A stretch of DNA of 64,000 bases from Apophysomyces variabilis (taxonomy: Eukaryota > Mucoromycota > Mucoromycetes > Mucorales > Mucoraceae): NCBI GenBank assembly GCA_002749535.1, contig MZZL01000060.1:277623-341622 (forward strand). The letters run 5' to 3'. Shown here piece by piece: positions 1-11,752 of this stretch. The translations under genes and the position numbers were made by a program. A model generated the notes under the pieces. The model was not told the DNA's origin and ran no database searches. It was given only the letters and a program-made list of their open reading frames with translations. Each line of letters begins with the position of its first letter. Position 1 is the first letter of the stretch.

Positions 1-3000
1 TTCAAAAATAATATTAACTGTTTTAGAATGCATCGCCGTTGTTTTGGGTCAACATTTCATAATTTTTTTTATTTATCATAACACAATGCTATCGACCGAG
101 TTTAGTCTTGTCGGATGAAATAGAAGGGGAACGGAGAAAAGAAGGGGGGGAGGTCGGGAAAGAACAGGCTATCGAATTTCTTTGTTCTCTTTGTATGAAT
201 GGCCTGATCGGTAGGTTAATAAAAAAGGGTTGTAGGGGAATATGGTGAGAAGAATGAGTGCCAACTTTTTTCCCTTTCTTACTCGTCACCGGGTTCTATA
301 CAACCCTTTTTCCACAGAAACTTCATCAGCCCATTGGCGCAGTGACCACATCCTAACTAGCAACTTATGCTATTTTGCGTCAGATGTCTTCTTGTTAGAA
401 ATGAAACAAAAAAGAAGTCGGCTAATGCCATCTGATCGCATGGTTTCATCACTTGCTTCCCAATCACTGTCAAAAAGTTGATATTCATATATGTCTATCC
501 GTTTGACAGCGAAATCGATATTCATTCTGTCCAATCCAAACTCTAAATTATCATGTGCTTTCCATAGCCACTTGGTGAACCAAACCAAAAGTAGAAGTGA
601 GGGGATGTAGATGTGTGGTATATTAGTAGTAGTAGTTGAGTAATTCCCCTACACCGCTCCCCCCAGATAAAAGACCTCCCTTTTTTTTCCTTCTTTTGGT
701 TCGCTAGTCCCCCCAATGCTGCCTGTTTATTCAATCCGTCAATGAGGATCGGACCCAAAAGGTCTTTTGTCGGTTCCTATTTTAAGTATTATGCCACACC
801 AAGTAAAGAAGGAACAAAAAAAAAGGGCGCACATCAGCAGAGACAGCAAAAAAGATAAATAGAACGGGTTATCAATGTCTTCGGTTTTTCTTCCCTCCCT
901 CAATACACTTGCACTTCTTCAACATGACAAATTCTGCCATTGTGAAACCATGCAACCCTCTTCCTCCTACGCCTATCATTGTCCATGGTGATAGTACTGC
1001 TATGACCATGAATTTTTGCCACTGTTGTGGCGTGGATATCTCTCGTTTCGCGTATGTATCTTATTGATTTCGTAATCTGCATCAAACTCATCCATTGATC
1101 TCTGTCCTTATAGACATGAATTTTGGTGTCGATATTCAAGATAATTGACCTTACCTTACCTTACCTACGAACCTAACTATCCACGTACCGATCGACCCCA
1201 TCCTATCCGTATCTCTATCAACCGTAATCATGCCCGCTTCTTCTCTCTTTTGATTTATAACAACAACGCGAAAGCCATAAAAAAACGAAAGCAACACAAA
1301 AAACGCAAAAAACGAAAACCAAAGCACACACCAAGCGACGAATACATCTCAAGACCTTTATCTTTTTTTCCTAAACCCCGACTGTCACGAAAACAACAAC
1401 ATCAACTCGGACTCCATGTATATACCTCTATCAAACAATTTTTTTATATGCTATTTATTTTTTTTTATCTTTTCTTATCAACTAACTTGCTTTGTATATG
1501 AATTTTGTACATTTTTTTCTTATTACTTTCTTTGCACATACGCGAGTTTTTCTCTTTCTTACAATTTCGTTCTGTAAAGATGATAATTTTCTTTTGTTTT
1601 TACATATGATGCGCCCAAATAAGATATCTTTTTTCTTTTAAATCCTGTTTACATTTCATGTGAGTCCATCTATATTTGGACAGTGTTTGAAAGTTAGTTT
1701 TTGTCACAGGGACTTGCTATTGAAAGGGTACCTGCCCCCTTTTCCCTCTTTCTCTCGCTCACTCTTTTTTTTTGGGCTAAAGAAAAAGAAATTTGGCCCT
1801 TGTCCATAACGTTCTTTCTGTTTCTCTGCCTTTCTCTCCCTTTCTGTCAACTATATATTGACGGATGCCTGCAGTTAGAGTAAACATATCCATTAAATAA
1901 TAAAAAAAAAAAGGTTTTGACTTATTCAATAAGAGAGCCGTCGTGCATTCCGATTTCCCATGGATCGTCACTAGTCACCATTCATCCAAGGCTTTGTTGA
2001 ATGTACAGTTAAATCCTAATGAGGCTAAGCTTTGTCTTGTCCGTAAAATCCCTTACGCCAATGACCTCTACGACGGCATTTCCGAAAGGGATCATCCGTG
2101 TGTGTACGTGTTCCTGCAAAAACGTAATATCGCAGCCAATGAAGTTGAATGTCGCCTTTTGAAAAATACCGGTTGCATTAGCCAAATAGAGAAGATTGCA
2201 TGCTTGAGCGAAAACACGGTGGCATTGCTCAGAACGAAAGGTATTGGCTAAGCGTTCTTTCATGAGCTTGCACTTGCATTCCCTGCCTGGTCCCTTTTCT
2301 GTCATAGTGAAGCAATGAATGAATTCATGCTTGCACAGCCCAGAGATGGCTTATCACTTATCAGAAGCGACCAGGTAGCATGTTAGAGAACGCTAGCAAA
2401 GAGAAGAGAAAAAGAAGTTAAGTCTGACTGCGATCAAAAGAACACATAAAGACCATGGTGAATCTTATGGATGCTAATCCCCTTTGCTATTGTCGTTAAA
2501 GTAATGAGCATTTCAACTTGTCCAACCTTCCTACCGTTCTGAGCTCAACGCAATCAAGCTGACTTAAACGCTATAGGTCACTGAAAAAAAAAAAGACACT
2601 GTGCATCATAACGAGAAATGTTTGTAACAGGTTAACATTGAGCGGCTTCCATGGTTTTCTTCTTTATTCACACAATGATTGGTTAGATAAATGCTAAAAT
2701 AAAGAACGTATGTTGTCTAGAATGGCTTCATTGTTGGCCAAGAATATTATATTCTTGGATAAGTACGGGTATTCCACCTTTTCTTATACAGGTAAGTAGC
2801 AGGTCTACCGGAATATTGATACAGCACGACATATCGAAGCAGGGTGGTTAAGGGCTGTGTCAATGCAACCGGGATCATATGAAACCTTGTGTGATAGATG
2901 AGCTGAGTAAGCTCGGTGCAATAGGAGACGGTTTTTTTTGTCAGTTGATGAGATTGGGACATAGGACATCCCGGCAAAGAAACCAAAGTCGGTCGCTTTT

Positions 3001-3118
3001 CTTCCCGATCCTTCTCCTTTTTTTGTCTTCGGCCAAAGTGGGTTACTGCCGGCTCATCTCGATCATTCCATCACGTAACTTTAACTTCTCACGTGTCACC
3101 TAAGCCAGCCATTGCCAT
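1..3118. other. Intergenic region, no gene supported
   Basis: The stretch is AT-rich with C/T-rich blocks (for example around 1740-1850) that resemble fungal promoter or UTR sequence. Short open frames occur on both strands, the longest being about 118 codons at 1145-1501 (plus), a low-complexity lysine-rich frame, and about 102 codons at 1943-2251 (plus). None shows a recognisable domain, plausible splice partners or a family resemblance. I therefore call no gene here. Confidence 0.6.
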
Positions 3119-4017
3119 TCAAGTCTTGGTATGGTCAAGCCTCCTAAGTACGACAGTAACTTGTAAAAAGATACAAAAGGGTATCCATGACACTGTGCCT
3201 TTCCAGGAAAACCTTTCTTTTTGCCCAGAGAAACGGTAAATCCATGCATGTGGTCCGTCATAATGCATAATGTAGGAACATACCTGTTCATCCATTATAA
3301 TAGAAAAGTTGGACTCTGGGCAACAATAACTCCCACAATACATGATATGTGGGTTACCCCTTCGCGACCGCAAGGCCAAGTAGTGCGAACGTAAGAGTGC
3401 TTCGCTGGACCATCCACAGTGCTGAAAGTTTGAATTGAGTTAAGGCCTGCCAGCCAAACGATAGGTAGCTTGTTCTGAACATAACCCACTCAATTTTTGT
3501 CATGGCTCAAGTTCAGAACAGAAGCCACTTAGCCCCCAAAATCGGACAAACCTGCAGCAGCTGTGTTCTGTATCAGAAACCAAGCATTCTACGTCCGTAC
3601 GCGGTTCAAAAAGAGAAGACGCCGCAGCGAAAATCAAATTAAGCCTGGCGCATCTACGCTGAAGCCTGTCGCAATGACGAACGATATTCGTTCGTCCCAT
3701 ACATGGTGTTGTATGCTTCCATCCGTGGCACAATACCCAAAACAGGAACACCAAGAGCGCCTTAGTTATGGCACTAGCTGACTCCGAATACTACTCAACC
3801 AAGCATTGAGAGAAAAGTTTTTACCGCAAACGCACGATCTAACGAGCGGCGTAGGTTTCCGTTCCCATGGATCAATTTTCGGGAAAAGTAATACCATCAA
3901 CGTATCTTTCTCATGTACTAACGATGAATGAATTCCACGCCCAGCAGAAGGATCAAGTTGATGTAAGGGAACTAGTATGCCTGACATAATCGATCCACTA
4001 ATGACGTATGCTTCCAT
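3119..4017 (-). other. Possible relic of a repeated hypothetical gene (family B, copy 1)
   Basis: Four consecutive minus-strand open frames (4017-3766, 3754-3500, 3489-3295, 3379-3119) have no identifiable function. One carries the string LFEPRTDVE, which resembles LLEPKTDVY in a minus-strand frame near 11.2 kb. A third, weaker look-alike lies at 7.4-7.9 kb. This suggests a second duplicated sequence interspersed with the coiled-coil array. The frames are not joined by convincing splice sites, so if this was once a gene it is probably decayed. Low confidence. Confidence 0.2.
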
Positions 4018-4353
4018 CTTTAGCGCAAACCCTGTTGTTGCTTTGATGTGAAACTTTGTCTAGAGCAGCATAAACAACATTCAATAAATAGTCTGTTCCG
4101 CTAATTCTTTCAGATGACTCTGTTAATCAATCCTATTTCTTTTCATCTCCCAATCCAATTCGCGTGTATGGATACATCTATGATATATGTAAACTGTTTT
4201 TTCTAGAATTTTTACTTTTTGTACGATCTCTTGACTATTTTTTACATGAACTTGTCGAAAAATCGCTCTAAAGGTGTCTGCTGATTCATAGTCCACCTGA
4301 TAGTACGAATAAATGACATCGTCAGTAACATGGGAAAAGAGAACAATATTTTC

Positions 4354-4834
4354 TTACATGCTGAATCCTCTTCGTTGGACCCATCTTCCATTGAGTCTTT
4401 TTGCTGTCTTTGCATTATTTCTTGTTCGTTGACCACGGACAGGAAGACTCATGGCGTGACGTCTGCCAATATAATTGTTGATATTTCTGTGGTGCATAAC
4501 ATGTTCACGAATCTGTCGCTTGAGGTCACTTTCAATCGTCATGGATGCCAGACTGTTGGTGAGATCGTTAATTTGCGTATCGGTTAATTCGGACACCCTG
4601 ATGTTCTTTGGAATGGCATGCTTTTCACAAAGCTTCATGGCCGTGGGCTCTCCAATACCATAAAAGTATTGCAATGCCGTACTAATGAAAAGCAAAAGAA
4701 CATATACATGTCAAAGGGGAAGACAAAAAGAGGAAACGACAAACAAAAAGGGGTCTGCGTGTTTCATTTCGTTTGTTGTTGATTTACCTGATCAACTTTC
4801 GATCCGGTAAATTCACGCCAAGTAAATGTAACAT
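4354..4834 (-). CDS. Mitochondrial small ribosomal subunit protein uS13m
   Basis: This is a 124-aa uS13/S13-family protein of the mitochondrial small ribosomal subunit, the bacterial-type form that contacts the head of the small subunit. Two exons are read on the minus strand: 4834-4788 (starting MLHLLGVNLPDRKLI) and 4681-4354, joined by a 106-nt GT-AG intron that keeps the frame (phase 2). The N-terminus fits the S13 pattern of a short strand followed by LQYFYGIGEPTAMKLCE, the helix-two-turn-helix start. The C-terminus has the basic tail RHAMSLPVRGQRTRNNAKT, which matches the RG-x-R-T-x-x-N-A signature of S13 proteins. The length is close to that of bacterial S13. No targeting presequence precedes the domain; import is presumably internal. 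The yeast homologue would be SWS2. Family assignment is firm; the start relies on the short first exon. Confidence 0.93.
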
Positions 4835-5621
4835 GCTGCTTGCTCTATGTCACCGTATGTGTGTATATATATTGCGTGCCCTTGATAGAGCAACCCCAGG
4901 GAAGAAGAAATATCCCCAAGTCTAACTCCGACATGGCCATAACAAAGTCACGACCTGTCACTCTCTTTATAATATGCACAAATACAAACAGTTCCCATTG
5001 GTCAATCTGCAACAGCACAACGCTTTTATCTGAACTCTGTAAGGAAAACTTACAGTAATTCTGAAACTTCAACCATGGACTACAAAACAGGCTGGGTGGC
5101 ATATCATATTCGTTTTTGATGCGAGTCCAATAATCTAACTTCAAATGGAAGGCATATATACGCAGATTATTTAGTCTCAAAAACGTTTATTGCACTGATC
5201 TAAGCGTCAAGCTATTCTGAAATATTTCCACTTAAAGATGCAAGTGTTTGCTATTTTAGTCCGTGTTCCTTGAATATAGCGGAAGTTTTTGACATCGTTC
5301 CATATTACATGGAAGTCTATGAAAGCTGAACTCGTACATCTTATACCGAAATTTGTCACAAAGCTTCTCCAATCCAGCGCCCGGGGCTTTGTATCTTTTA
5401 AGAAGGTTTTCGAGCTTCTCAAGGTTTATTTTGCATAAAGATTAATTAATTTATTCCTTATAACTATTGGGGCTTAACTGTTTACTTTTTTAACTTTGCT
5501 ATTACCTTCTCTTATCTTCTTTATCTTCTTCTTCCTCATCTTATTTGACGTTTCGAAAGAGCTGCAACTAGCAACTACTCCGAACTCGTTTTCATCACTT
5601 TCATCGCAACTATCGCTCGCT
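4835..5621. other. Intergenic region
   Basis: No gene is seen. The sequence between about 5430 and 5460 (minus sense) holds an AATAAA-like signal and a CTTTATGCA string just downstream of the first array pseudogene. Similar CTTTATGCA/CTCTTTATGTA strings follow other array members (near 8655 and 11740), consistent with a shared 3' UTR. Confidence 0.5.
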
Positions 5622-6538
5622 TCATGTTTTGTTTTCATTTTCTTTTGTGCTGCGTTTTTCGTGGGTTAGCACATAAACATCTAATTGTAAGATAGATATG
5701 AACCCTAAGGCGCCCTGTTTGCAGCTATCAAGAACTTCATCAAGCGTCTTTGGAGAATTAATTGTCTTTATCACTCCGTTCGATAGCATATATATCAAAG
5801 AATAGCCGTTGGGTTCCAAACAATACCGCTTTTGTACCTATGTCAAGACAAACGGAACTTTGCATTAAAACGCATATAATTACAATTGACAGCTGCATAA
5901 AGTCACCTCTTCACATATAGTACCGTAACTTGTGTACCCGTTTAAATAGATATGACCCTCCTTCAAGCCATTTTCATTGCGGGCTGCATCAGTAATGGGG
6001 TTTTCTTTCGCGGGTATTATCAACTCTTCTTGCTCCAACAGGGCTATTTCTGCTTTACATAACTGTCCCAGTATCCCGTGGCAATGTTGTGGTTGTTGGA
6101 TCGATCTAGAATAAAAAAGAACTACACCGCTCCTTCATTTCTCGCTTTTCGCACTCTAGTTCGATGATACGAAGTCTATCCTCCAAACGATGCAGCCTTA
6201 ATCTGGATATTTCCAACCTGTATAGGAATAAAGTCTCATCTTCATCTACTATAGCATCACTTTTACGGATAAAATCTTCATAATGTCTAATGTCATTCTG
6301 CAAGCAATCGATATGCACAAAGCAACAACATTTAGACGTCCATCGATATCTTTTTCGAGTAATTTTTTTGGTCCAGCTCGTTTATCATTGTTTCTGGATA
6401 TTTGACAACGTGCCCCATTATTTCTGCGTCCTACACATAAGGGCCTTTTAGCCACATCTTGTTTATGCCAAACAAGCAATTACTTACAACTCCAGTATCT
6501 TTAGTGGTCTCACTCAAATCGTCTTCTTCTATTTTGAT
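5622..6538 (-). pseudogene. Decayed coiled-coil/PB1-like array member (copy 1)
   Basis: This copy keeps the layout of the intact members. Exon 1 ends at a GTAAG donor near 6480, a coiled-coil exon follows, and the last exon is 5837-5622 after a TAG acceptor. That exon has the family signature: V-Q-K-R-Y-C-L-E-P-N-G-Y, then N-S-P-K-T-L. Three lesions make it a pseudogene. The position of the start codon reads ATC (complement of 6536-6538) where copy 2 has ATG. The coiled-coil exon meets an in-frame TAA near 6335. The frame must also shift near 6115, between the motif MKERCSSFL and the following SIQQ stretch. The tail is short and lacks the F-V-E-V motif. Alternative splicing that rescues the frame is possible but not seen. 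Confidence 0.75.
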
Positions 6539-7401
6539 GAGTATTTGACAAACAAGGTGACTGAGGTAGAAGAGAAAATTAGCAAGCTATAATTTAGCAA
6601 GACTATAATACTGCTTTTCTCGTAAGCAGCCTTAGTAATTGCAGTATTTATACCGCTATGTGGTCCTAATTATTTTATACAGAAAGTTCTTTAGAGAAAT
6701 TATCATCCGCAAGAATAAAAACTAATAGGTTAGTCATATTCAATGACCAGTTACTATGATAAACAGCTATCATACTGCAGAATTTTTGATTGTCCTCCTA
6801 CATGCAGATACAGAACAATCAAACTATCTTTGTCACTAGAGTATGTCAAGTAATAAATTTATCACAATGTCGTGTACATGATTTTGTTGCGAAAGTCATT
6901 GTAAACATATGCTCAGCGTATCTGGATCGTTTCAATTTTCAGCTTCACGGAATGAAGACGGACATCAAAGGGTCGAACAGGCGACACTGGGTTCCCATCG
7001 TTCGAGTCTACAAGTACGAAAACGGACGCGTGTATCAATTCTGAGAAACTTGCTGCTCAAAAACAAGCAAGGAATGGAATGTACTGCTGCGCCCTAAACC
7101 AAGCAGTTATCCTACATTAACACTTCCATTTATTTCAGATATCACGGCAGAAGGCACCCCCTGCTACAGAGCCAATACAATTTGAGTCTCTCATTGCATT
7201 CTTTGTTGAAAGAAGGACTGTATCATAAGAACATGTCTTGTACATTTTGACGTATCAGTGTGAACTAAATAGTCAAGGGTGCCTAGCCACGCATAGTCAC
7301 ATTATTTGCCATTACGTCAGGAAAGTCTTTAAACCAAGAACTGAGATAAATGTCCGCTTCCTGTAGAGCGCATACATATATTGAAATATCTGGCAAGAGT
7401 T
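6539..7401. other. Intergenic region within the array
   Basis: AT-rich sequence upstream of copy 1. Short frames at 6790-7097 (plus) match no family I recognise. No splice-supported gene is seen. Confidence 0.5.
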
Positions 7402-7873
7402 TCAACCTCCCGTATCATTATATAAAGAGTATATACAGAAGACTTTCGGGCAACTAAAATACAATGTTTTCCACTTTAAGTATACAGCTATGCGAAGACC
7501 ACCAAAATCTTGCTTTACCGAGGGGCAGCTGTTACTTTCATGGGGTATGGCAGTACTATTTTGGGGAAAAACCTTAGCAAAGATGTTGCTTTTACCCTGA
7601 ATCTGCCTAACAGTGTTCTTTCGCATTAAAATCTAAATAAATCTTCATCCCTCCCGTACCCTAAACGTCCCCATACATAGTATTTCTTTTGTGGCGCACT
7701 AAAACTTCAACAGGTTCATTAAGAATTGAGAGGGGAAAAATTTGATTATTTTGTGCGTTGCAAGCTTTGAATGAAGTTCCTTCAAAAATAACCAAAGCTT
7801 TTACTGAGAGCATCAGAATGCCAATTTCAATAAATGAACCGCCTATCACAAGCCAGACATTTGACATTTTCAT
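7402..7873 (-). other. Possible relic of a repeated hypothetical gene (family B, copy 2)
   Basis: Two minus-strand open frames (7873-7661, hydrophobic and ending near PVEVLVRHKR; and 7626-7402) lie in the same order as two frames at 11343-11128 and 11048-10755. The first pair shares FI....ILM/IFF, a G-x-x-F-x-A step and VEVLV/YEVLM. The similarity is weak and read by eye. No domain is recognised, and I see no intact gene. Confidence 0.25.
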
Positions 7874-8143
7874 GTTAGCTTATCGCGTGTCGAGGTGTCA
7901 TACTTCAAATGAGTGTATATGCGCAAAATGTCTAACTTATACATACGTTTAATGCAACAAGAATTGCACATCAAAATGATCGACCTGTTCTGAAAGACTT
8001 TGCATTAAACATGCAAAGACTTGTTATGTTATTCCGTGATTTTTGCATATGATGTAACCCCTTTGGAAGCCCTTGACATAGTTCTAGATCTCATTGATGG
8101 GTCTGAAAGTTTGTCCCGTGTGTATCACATCGATTTTTGTCAG
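7874..8143. other. Spacer before solo-LTR-like element A
   Basis: No gene is seen. The last five bases (GTCAG) are the left flank of the repeat and nearly match the right flank GTGAG. Confidence 0.5.
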
Positions 8144-8496
8144 TGTGTTATATGTGTATAGAAAAAGGGACGGATAGAATCCTTTGAGACTGTTGGATAC
8201 CTTTATTTCATTCAACTTGTCTGCCTATTTATAATTATTTGCTCTTATGCGGGATTTGTAATTAGTGAACGTTCTTCTCGGCGATAGGTGTATGATTTAG
8301 CTAAGTGTAATAACTGCGGTAGAGCAGTGTCACCTTGTCTTCATCCTCGGTGATAGATCTCTGATTTAGAGAAGAGGTGCAGTCGGTGTTCCAAACTAGA
8401 GAAGTTCACTGTAAATGGAAACACGTTAATTCCGATCATCCTGTTCATGGAACACAAGTACTAGGAAGTCACACTACGACAGCGACGTATACCACA
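8144..8496. repeat. Solo-LTR-like dispersed repeat, copy A (353 bp)
   Basis: This segment is almost identical over 353 bp to 10201-10553; I count only about three mismatches. It begins TGTGTTATATG and ends TATACCACA, so it has TG...CA termini and an imperfect terminal inverted repeat (TGTGTTATA / TGTGGTATA). The flanks are GTCAG on the left and GTGAG on the right, a 4-of-5 match to a target duplication. No gag or pol coding sequence lies between the copies, so solo LTRs of a retrotransposon are the simplest reading. A non-autonomous DNA element (MITE) is the alternative. Confidence 0.7.
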
Positions 8497-8640
8497 GTGA
8501 GAAGTGTATCCGTCTTATGGAGTTGCTCAATGTCGTCGCATATGTCTTTGATTCTTTTGACGAGTTTGTCCAAATCAAGCTCGCAGGATAGCGCATCGAT
8601 TTTTTCAACAAAATTTTGAACAGGTCACAGAGTTTGTTTT
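8497..8640 (-). pseudogene. Fragment of a coiled-coil array member cut by repeat A
   Basis: On the minus strand this short stretch reads as a coiled coil containing KLVKRIKDICDDIEQLHK. It resembles the start of the coiled-coil exon of intact members (for example TTDRINEDINYHRTYV in copy 3). Readable similarity stops at about the repeat boundary at 8496, as if the insertion truncated an older copy. The piece has no start, no PB1 part and no splice partner. Assignment rests on weak by-eye similarity. Confidence 0.35.
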
Positions 8641-8693
8641 GGAGCAGTATCCTGCATAAAGATAAACTACTTTATTCCTAATGATTTCTTGGC

Positions 8694-9739
8694 TTAGCTA
8701 GTTGCTTTCATAGTCAATCTCGTTTCCACTCTCTTCATCATCAAATCGTCATCTTCATCATCATCATCTTCGTCATCTTTCTGTTTTTCGGGAGCACCAT
8801 GACTTGAAACTTTTACGAAATCGCTTTTATCGCTACTGTGGCTCTCTTTGTTTATATCGCTTTGACATTCTTTGATCTCATCGTCTTGGCGAGCTTGCAC
8901 ATGAAGTTGCAATGATGAGATAACTTTGTTCCCTAACATGCCCCATTTGCTTGTAGTAAAAGCTTTCTCAAACGTCTCTGGAGAATTGAGTTGCTTTGTT
9001 TCCCCTTCCGATGATGTATATGCTAAATAATAGCGATTGGGTTACAAATGCAATTGCCTTTGTATCTATGTCAAGAAGAAGCTATACATTAAAACCTATG
9101 TAAACAAACTCTAGCAGCATTAAGTTACCTCGTTACACAGGCTCCTGTAACCTATGGTTTCCTTAAAACCCATATAATGGTCACTCGAGTTATCGTCATC
9201 GTGCACTGCGACAATGATTGAAGCTCCTTTCAGACAAATCTTCTGTTCTTCTAGCTCCTCGCAGGCTGTTTCTACCTCACGTAACTTCGCTCGTAGTTCC
9301 TCGCAGCATTGTCGTTGTTGGATCAGCTCAGAGTCAAGAAAGCTGCACCGTTCCTTCTTTTCGTGGTAATCGCGCTCTAATCCTTTGATACGAAGTGTAT
9401 CCTTGCACGCACCAATATTTAGTTTGCATATCTCTAACTTGTCTATGAGTGAGATTCTATCCTGCTCTGTTATGTGGCTGGAGTTATGGATGTAATCTTC
9501 ATAATACTGAATATCGTCGTATAAACGAGAGATTTTCTCCATAAATCTATCTTGCAGCCCCACCGAATATTCCTGATCAATTTTTTTTATTCACGTCGAT
9601 TGACGTACGTTGCAGACGTTTGATAAGGTCCCCGATAATCATTGAGCCCTAGTATCCGCAGTTTGGTCATACATTTGTCCTTACTAAATAAGCAGTAACT
9701 TACAACTGCACTTTCTTCAGTCGCTGCATCCAACTTCAT
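8694..9739 (-). pseudogene. Coiled-coil/PB1-like array member with frameshift and stop (copy 2)
   Basis: The exon layout matches intact copies: exon 1 9739-9704 (12 codons, MKLDAATEESAV), exon 2 9648-9129, exon 3 9065-8694, with phase-0 GT-AG introns. Two lesions break it. An 8-base A tract (complement of about 9581-9588) puts exon 2 out of frame; seven As would restore alignment to the family. A TAA at 9042-9044 (complement) then replaces the glutamate codon of the conserved L-E-P motif in exon 3. The tail is extremely acidic (runs of Asp/Glu near 8740-8770) and still holds KSDFVKV, the form of the C-terminal motif. The homopolymer lesion could be a sequencing error; the stop is less easily explained that way. 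Confidence 0.75.
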
Positions 9740-10200
9740 TCTTATTCTATAATGTATTTGAAGAACAGAAAAATGAAGCAATAGAATATAAGTATTACAG
9801 GTTCTATACTATAGCTTTCAGTTTTTACCAGCCTTAGAAGAGACTAGTTTTATAGTGCTATCAGAGATTAGACTGCTATATAAAAGTTCTTCGGAGAAAT
9901 GGTCGTCGGCAAGAATCTAAATGATGGATTACTCATGTCCAATGACCGGTTGTTATGATAACAGATGCAATATGGTAGGCGCCTTAGATCTTTCTCGCTA
10001 CATGTATATAAAGAGTAACCCGGAATGCTTGTCTATAACTTATGTCGTGTAGTATACCCGCCCCAAGTAGACTAATATAGTTGGGATCGTGGACTACAAT
10101 CGTGGATATATGGACCCGACAATGACTGGGGTCGTGTTTCTCCATTGGCTTCTTCAGCTTTACCAAAAGCGAGATGGACGGATACTGAATAGTTAAATAG
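9740..10200. other. Intergenic region
   Basis: Promoter-side sequence of copy 2. No gene is seen. It ends in AATAG (10196-10200), the left target-site copy of the repeat that follows. Confidence 0.5.
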
Positions 10201-10553
10201 TGTGTTATATGTAGATAGAAAAAGGGACGGATAGAATCCTTTGAGACTGTTGGATATCTTTATTTCATTCAACTTGTCTGCCTATTTATAATTATTTGCT
10301 CTTATGCGGGATTTGTAATTAGTGAACGTTCTTCTCGGCGATAGGTGTATGATTTAGCTAAGTGTAATAACTGCGGTAGAGCAGTGTCACCTTGTCTTCA
10401 TCCTCGGTGATAGATCTCTGATTTAGAGAAGAGGTGCAGTCGGTGTTCCAAACTAGAGAAGTTCACTGTAAATGGAAACACGTTAATTCCGATCATCCTG
10501 TTCATGGAACACAAGTACTAGGAAGTCACACTACGACAGCGACGTATACCACA
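10201..10553. repeat. Solo-LTR-like dispersed repeat, copy B (353 bp)
   Basis: Near-identical partner of 8144-8496 in the same orientation, at a constant offset of 2057 bp. It starts TGTGTTATATG and ends TATACCACA. It is flanked by a perfect 5-bp direct repeat, AATAG at 10196-10200 and AATAG at 10554-10558. A 5-bp target duplication with TG/CA ends is typical of LTR retrotransposon insertion. High identity between the copies implies recent insertion or gene conversion. Confidence 0.75.
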
Positions 10554-10754
10554 AATAGGTTACGCCCATTTGACATTATTCTCATAGAGGTTTGCACAGT
10601 AACTCCGAGGAACTTTACTGCTCAATGAAAAACAAATGGAATGTTATATTTCATCCCAACCGGATGGTATGCTATATTTTGGCTTAAGAAAGATCTGTTG
10701 CTGTACAATTTGTATGTCGTATTTTATACTCTTCCATGTGGGATGTCATGAGCA
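10554..10754. other. Spacer after repeat B
   Basis: No gene is seen. The first five bases are the right copy of the AATAG target duplication. Confidence 0.5.
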
Positions 10755-11343
10755 TTAAAAACATGCTATGTTTGCCGCTCTAAAGACCTGCCAAGCAAAA
10801 ATCGGTGACGAAAACCTTACTATTCGTGAATTACTGCGAAAACCTTCACTAAAACTATTGTTTTCCTGAAAGTAAGCATCGGAGAACAGACACTCTCCTC
10901 TACAAAGAAAATACTTATAGTAGAAAATGTGGTGAAAATTACAACTTCCCTTGTCATCATAGCAACCATCTGGAGACGATATTGATGCAATAATCCTCAA
11001 TCGCAGCTCTGTATACACATCAATACCCATAGATTCTGCCTTTATCAAAATGTATTAATTAGTTTCCTATCTTTAATGTTCATGCCAGTATGCAATTATA
11101 GAAGGAATGTTATGGTTTGCATCCATCCTAAAGCTGTCTAACAGCTTCACTATGCATTAAAACTTCATAAACCACGTATACATCAGTCTTAGGCTCTAAA
11201 AGATTGCCACTCACAGCATTGAATTTCGCCCCCACTAGGAAACCAAATAAGATTGTTTTAGAACTAAAGAATATCCAAACTATAAAGGTCTTGGGCGCTA
11301 CTATGTTTTGGATGATAGGAGCAGTAGTGGCTCTATTAGCCAC
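10755..11343 (-). other. Possible relic of a repeated hypothetical gene (family B, copy 3)
   Basis: Minus-strand open frames 11343-11128 (hydrophobic segment, then LLEPKTDVYVVYEVLM) and 11048-10755 have the same order and loose similarity as frames near 7.4-7.9 kb. The first shares LxEPxTDV with a frame near 3.6 kb. No known domain is visible. A hydrophobic stretch could be membrane-associated if it is translated. Reality as a gene is uncertain. Confidence 0.25.
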
Positions 11344-11752
11344 GATTAAATAGTTTTTATGGCTCCTCTATCCTCCCACCAAGACACGATTATGAATCAC
11401 GATTCGGAGAGCTGATGTCATCTTCTATAGTACACAAGCTACACAGGTGTCTTTTCGGATCTATCCATGAGTCAAATTTCTTTGGCTTTGAATGCTCGTT
11501 TATTCTTCATAAAAGTCACATTATCGTTAACCAAGCAGTTTCATGATAGATTCCAACGAGTCACGAATTGCCAACTTATTGCGAGAAAATCTTGCCCTCA
11601 AGCCTTACCAGCGTTTCGAAATCAAGCGCACTGTTCTTCTCGCGGAGACCCTCAGATTTCTTGAAGCGCTATAGATCGTACTAATCGCGTTATAAAGTGT
11701 TTCCGGATCGTCCTTCGGCAACACAGACAACCTTGTACATAAAGAGAAGCTG
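11344..11752. other. Intergenic region, 3' side of copy 3
   Basis: No gene is supported. A CTCTTTATGTA string (minus sense, near 11740) follows the copy 3 stop, as in other members. Confidence 0.5.

Noticed and set aside
1145..1501. 118-codon basic, Lys-rich plus frame
   Set aside because: Low-complexity A-rich sequence with no domain and no splice partners; looks like untranslated or promoter sequence.
8144..10553. Reading the two 353-bp repeats as the two LTRs of one element enclosing a retrotransposon
   Set aside because: The sequence between them is a coiled-coil array pseudogene with no gag, protease, reverse transcriptase or integrase, and each repeat has different flanking duplications.
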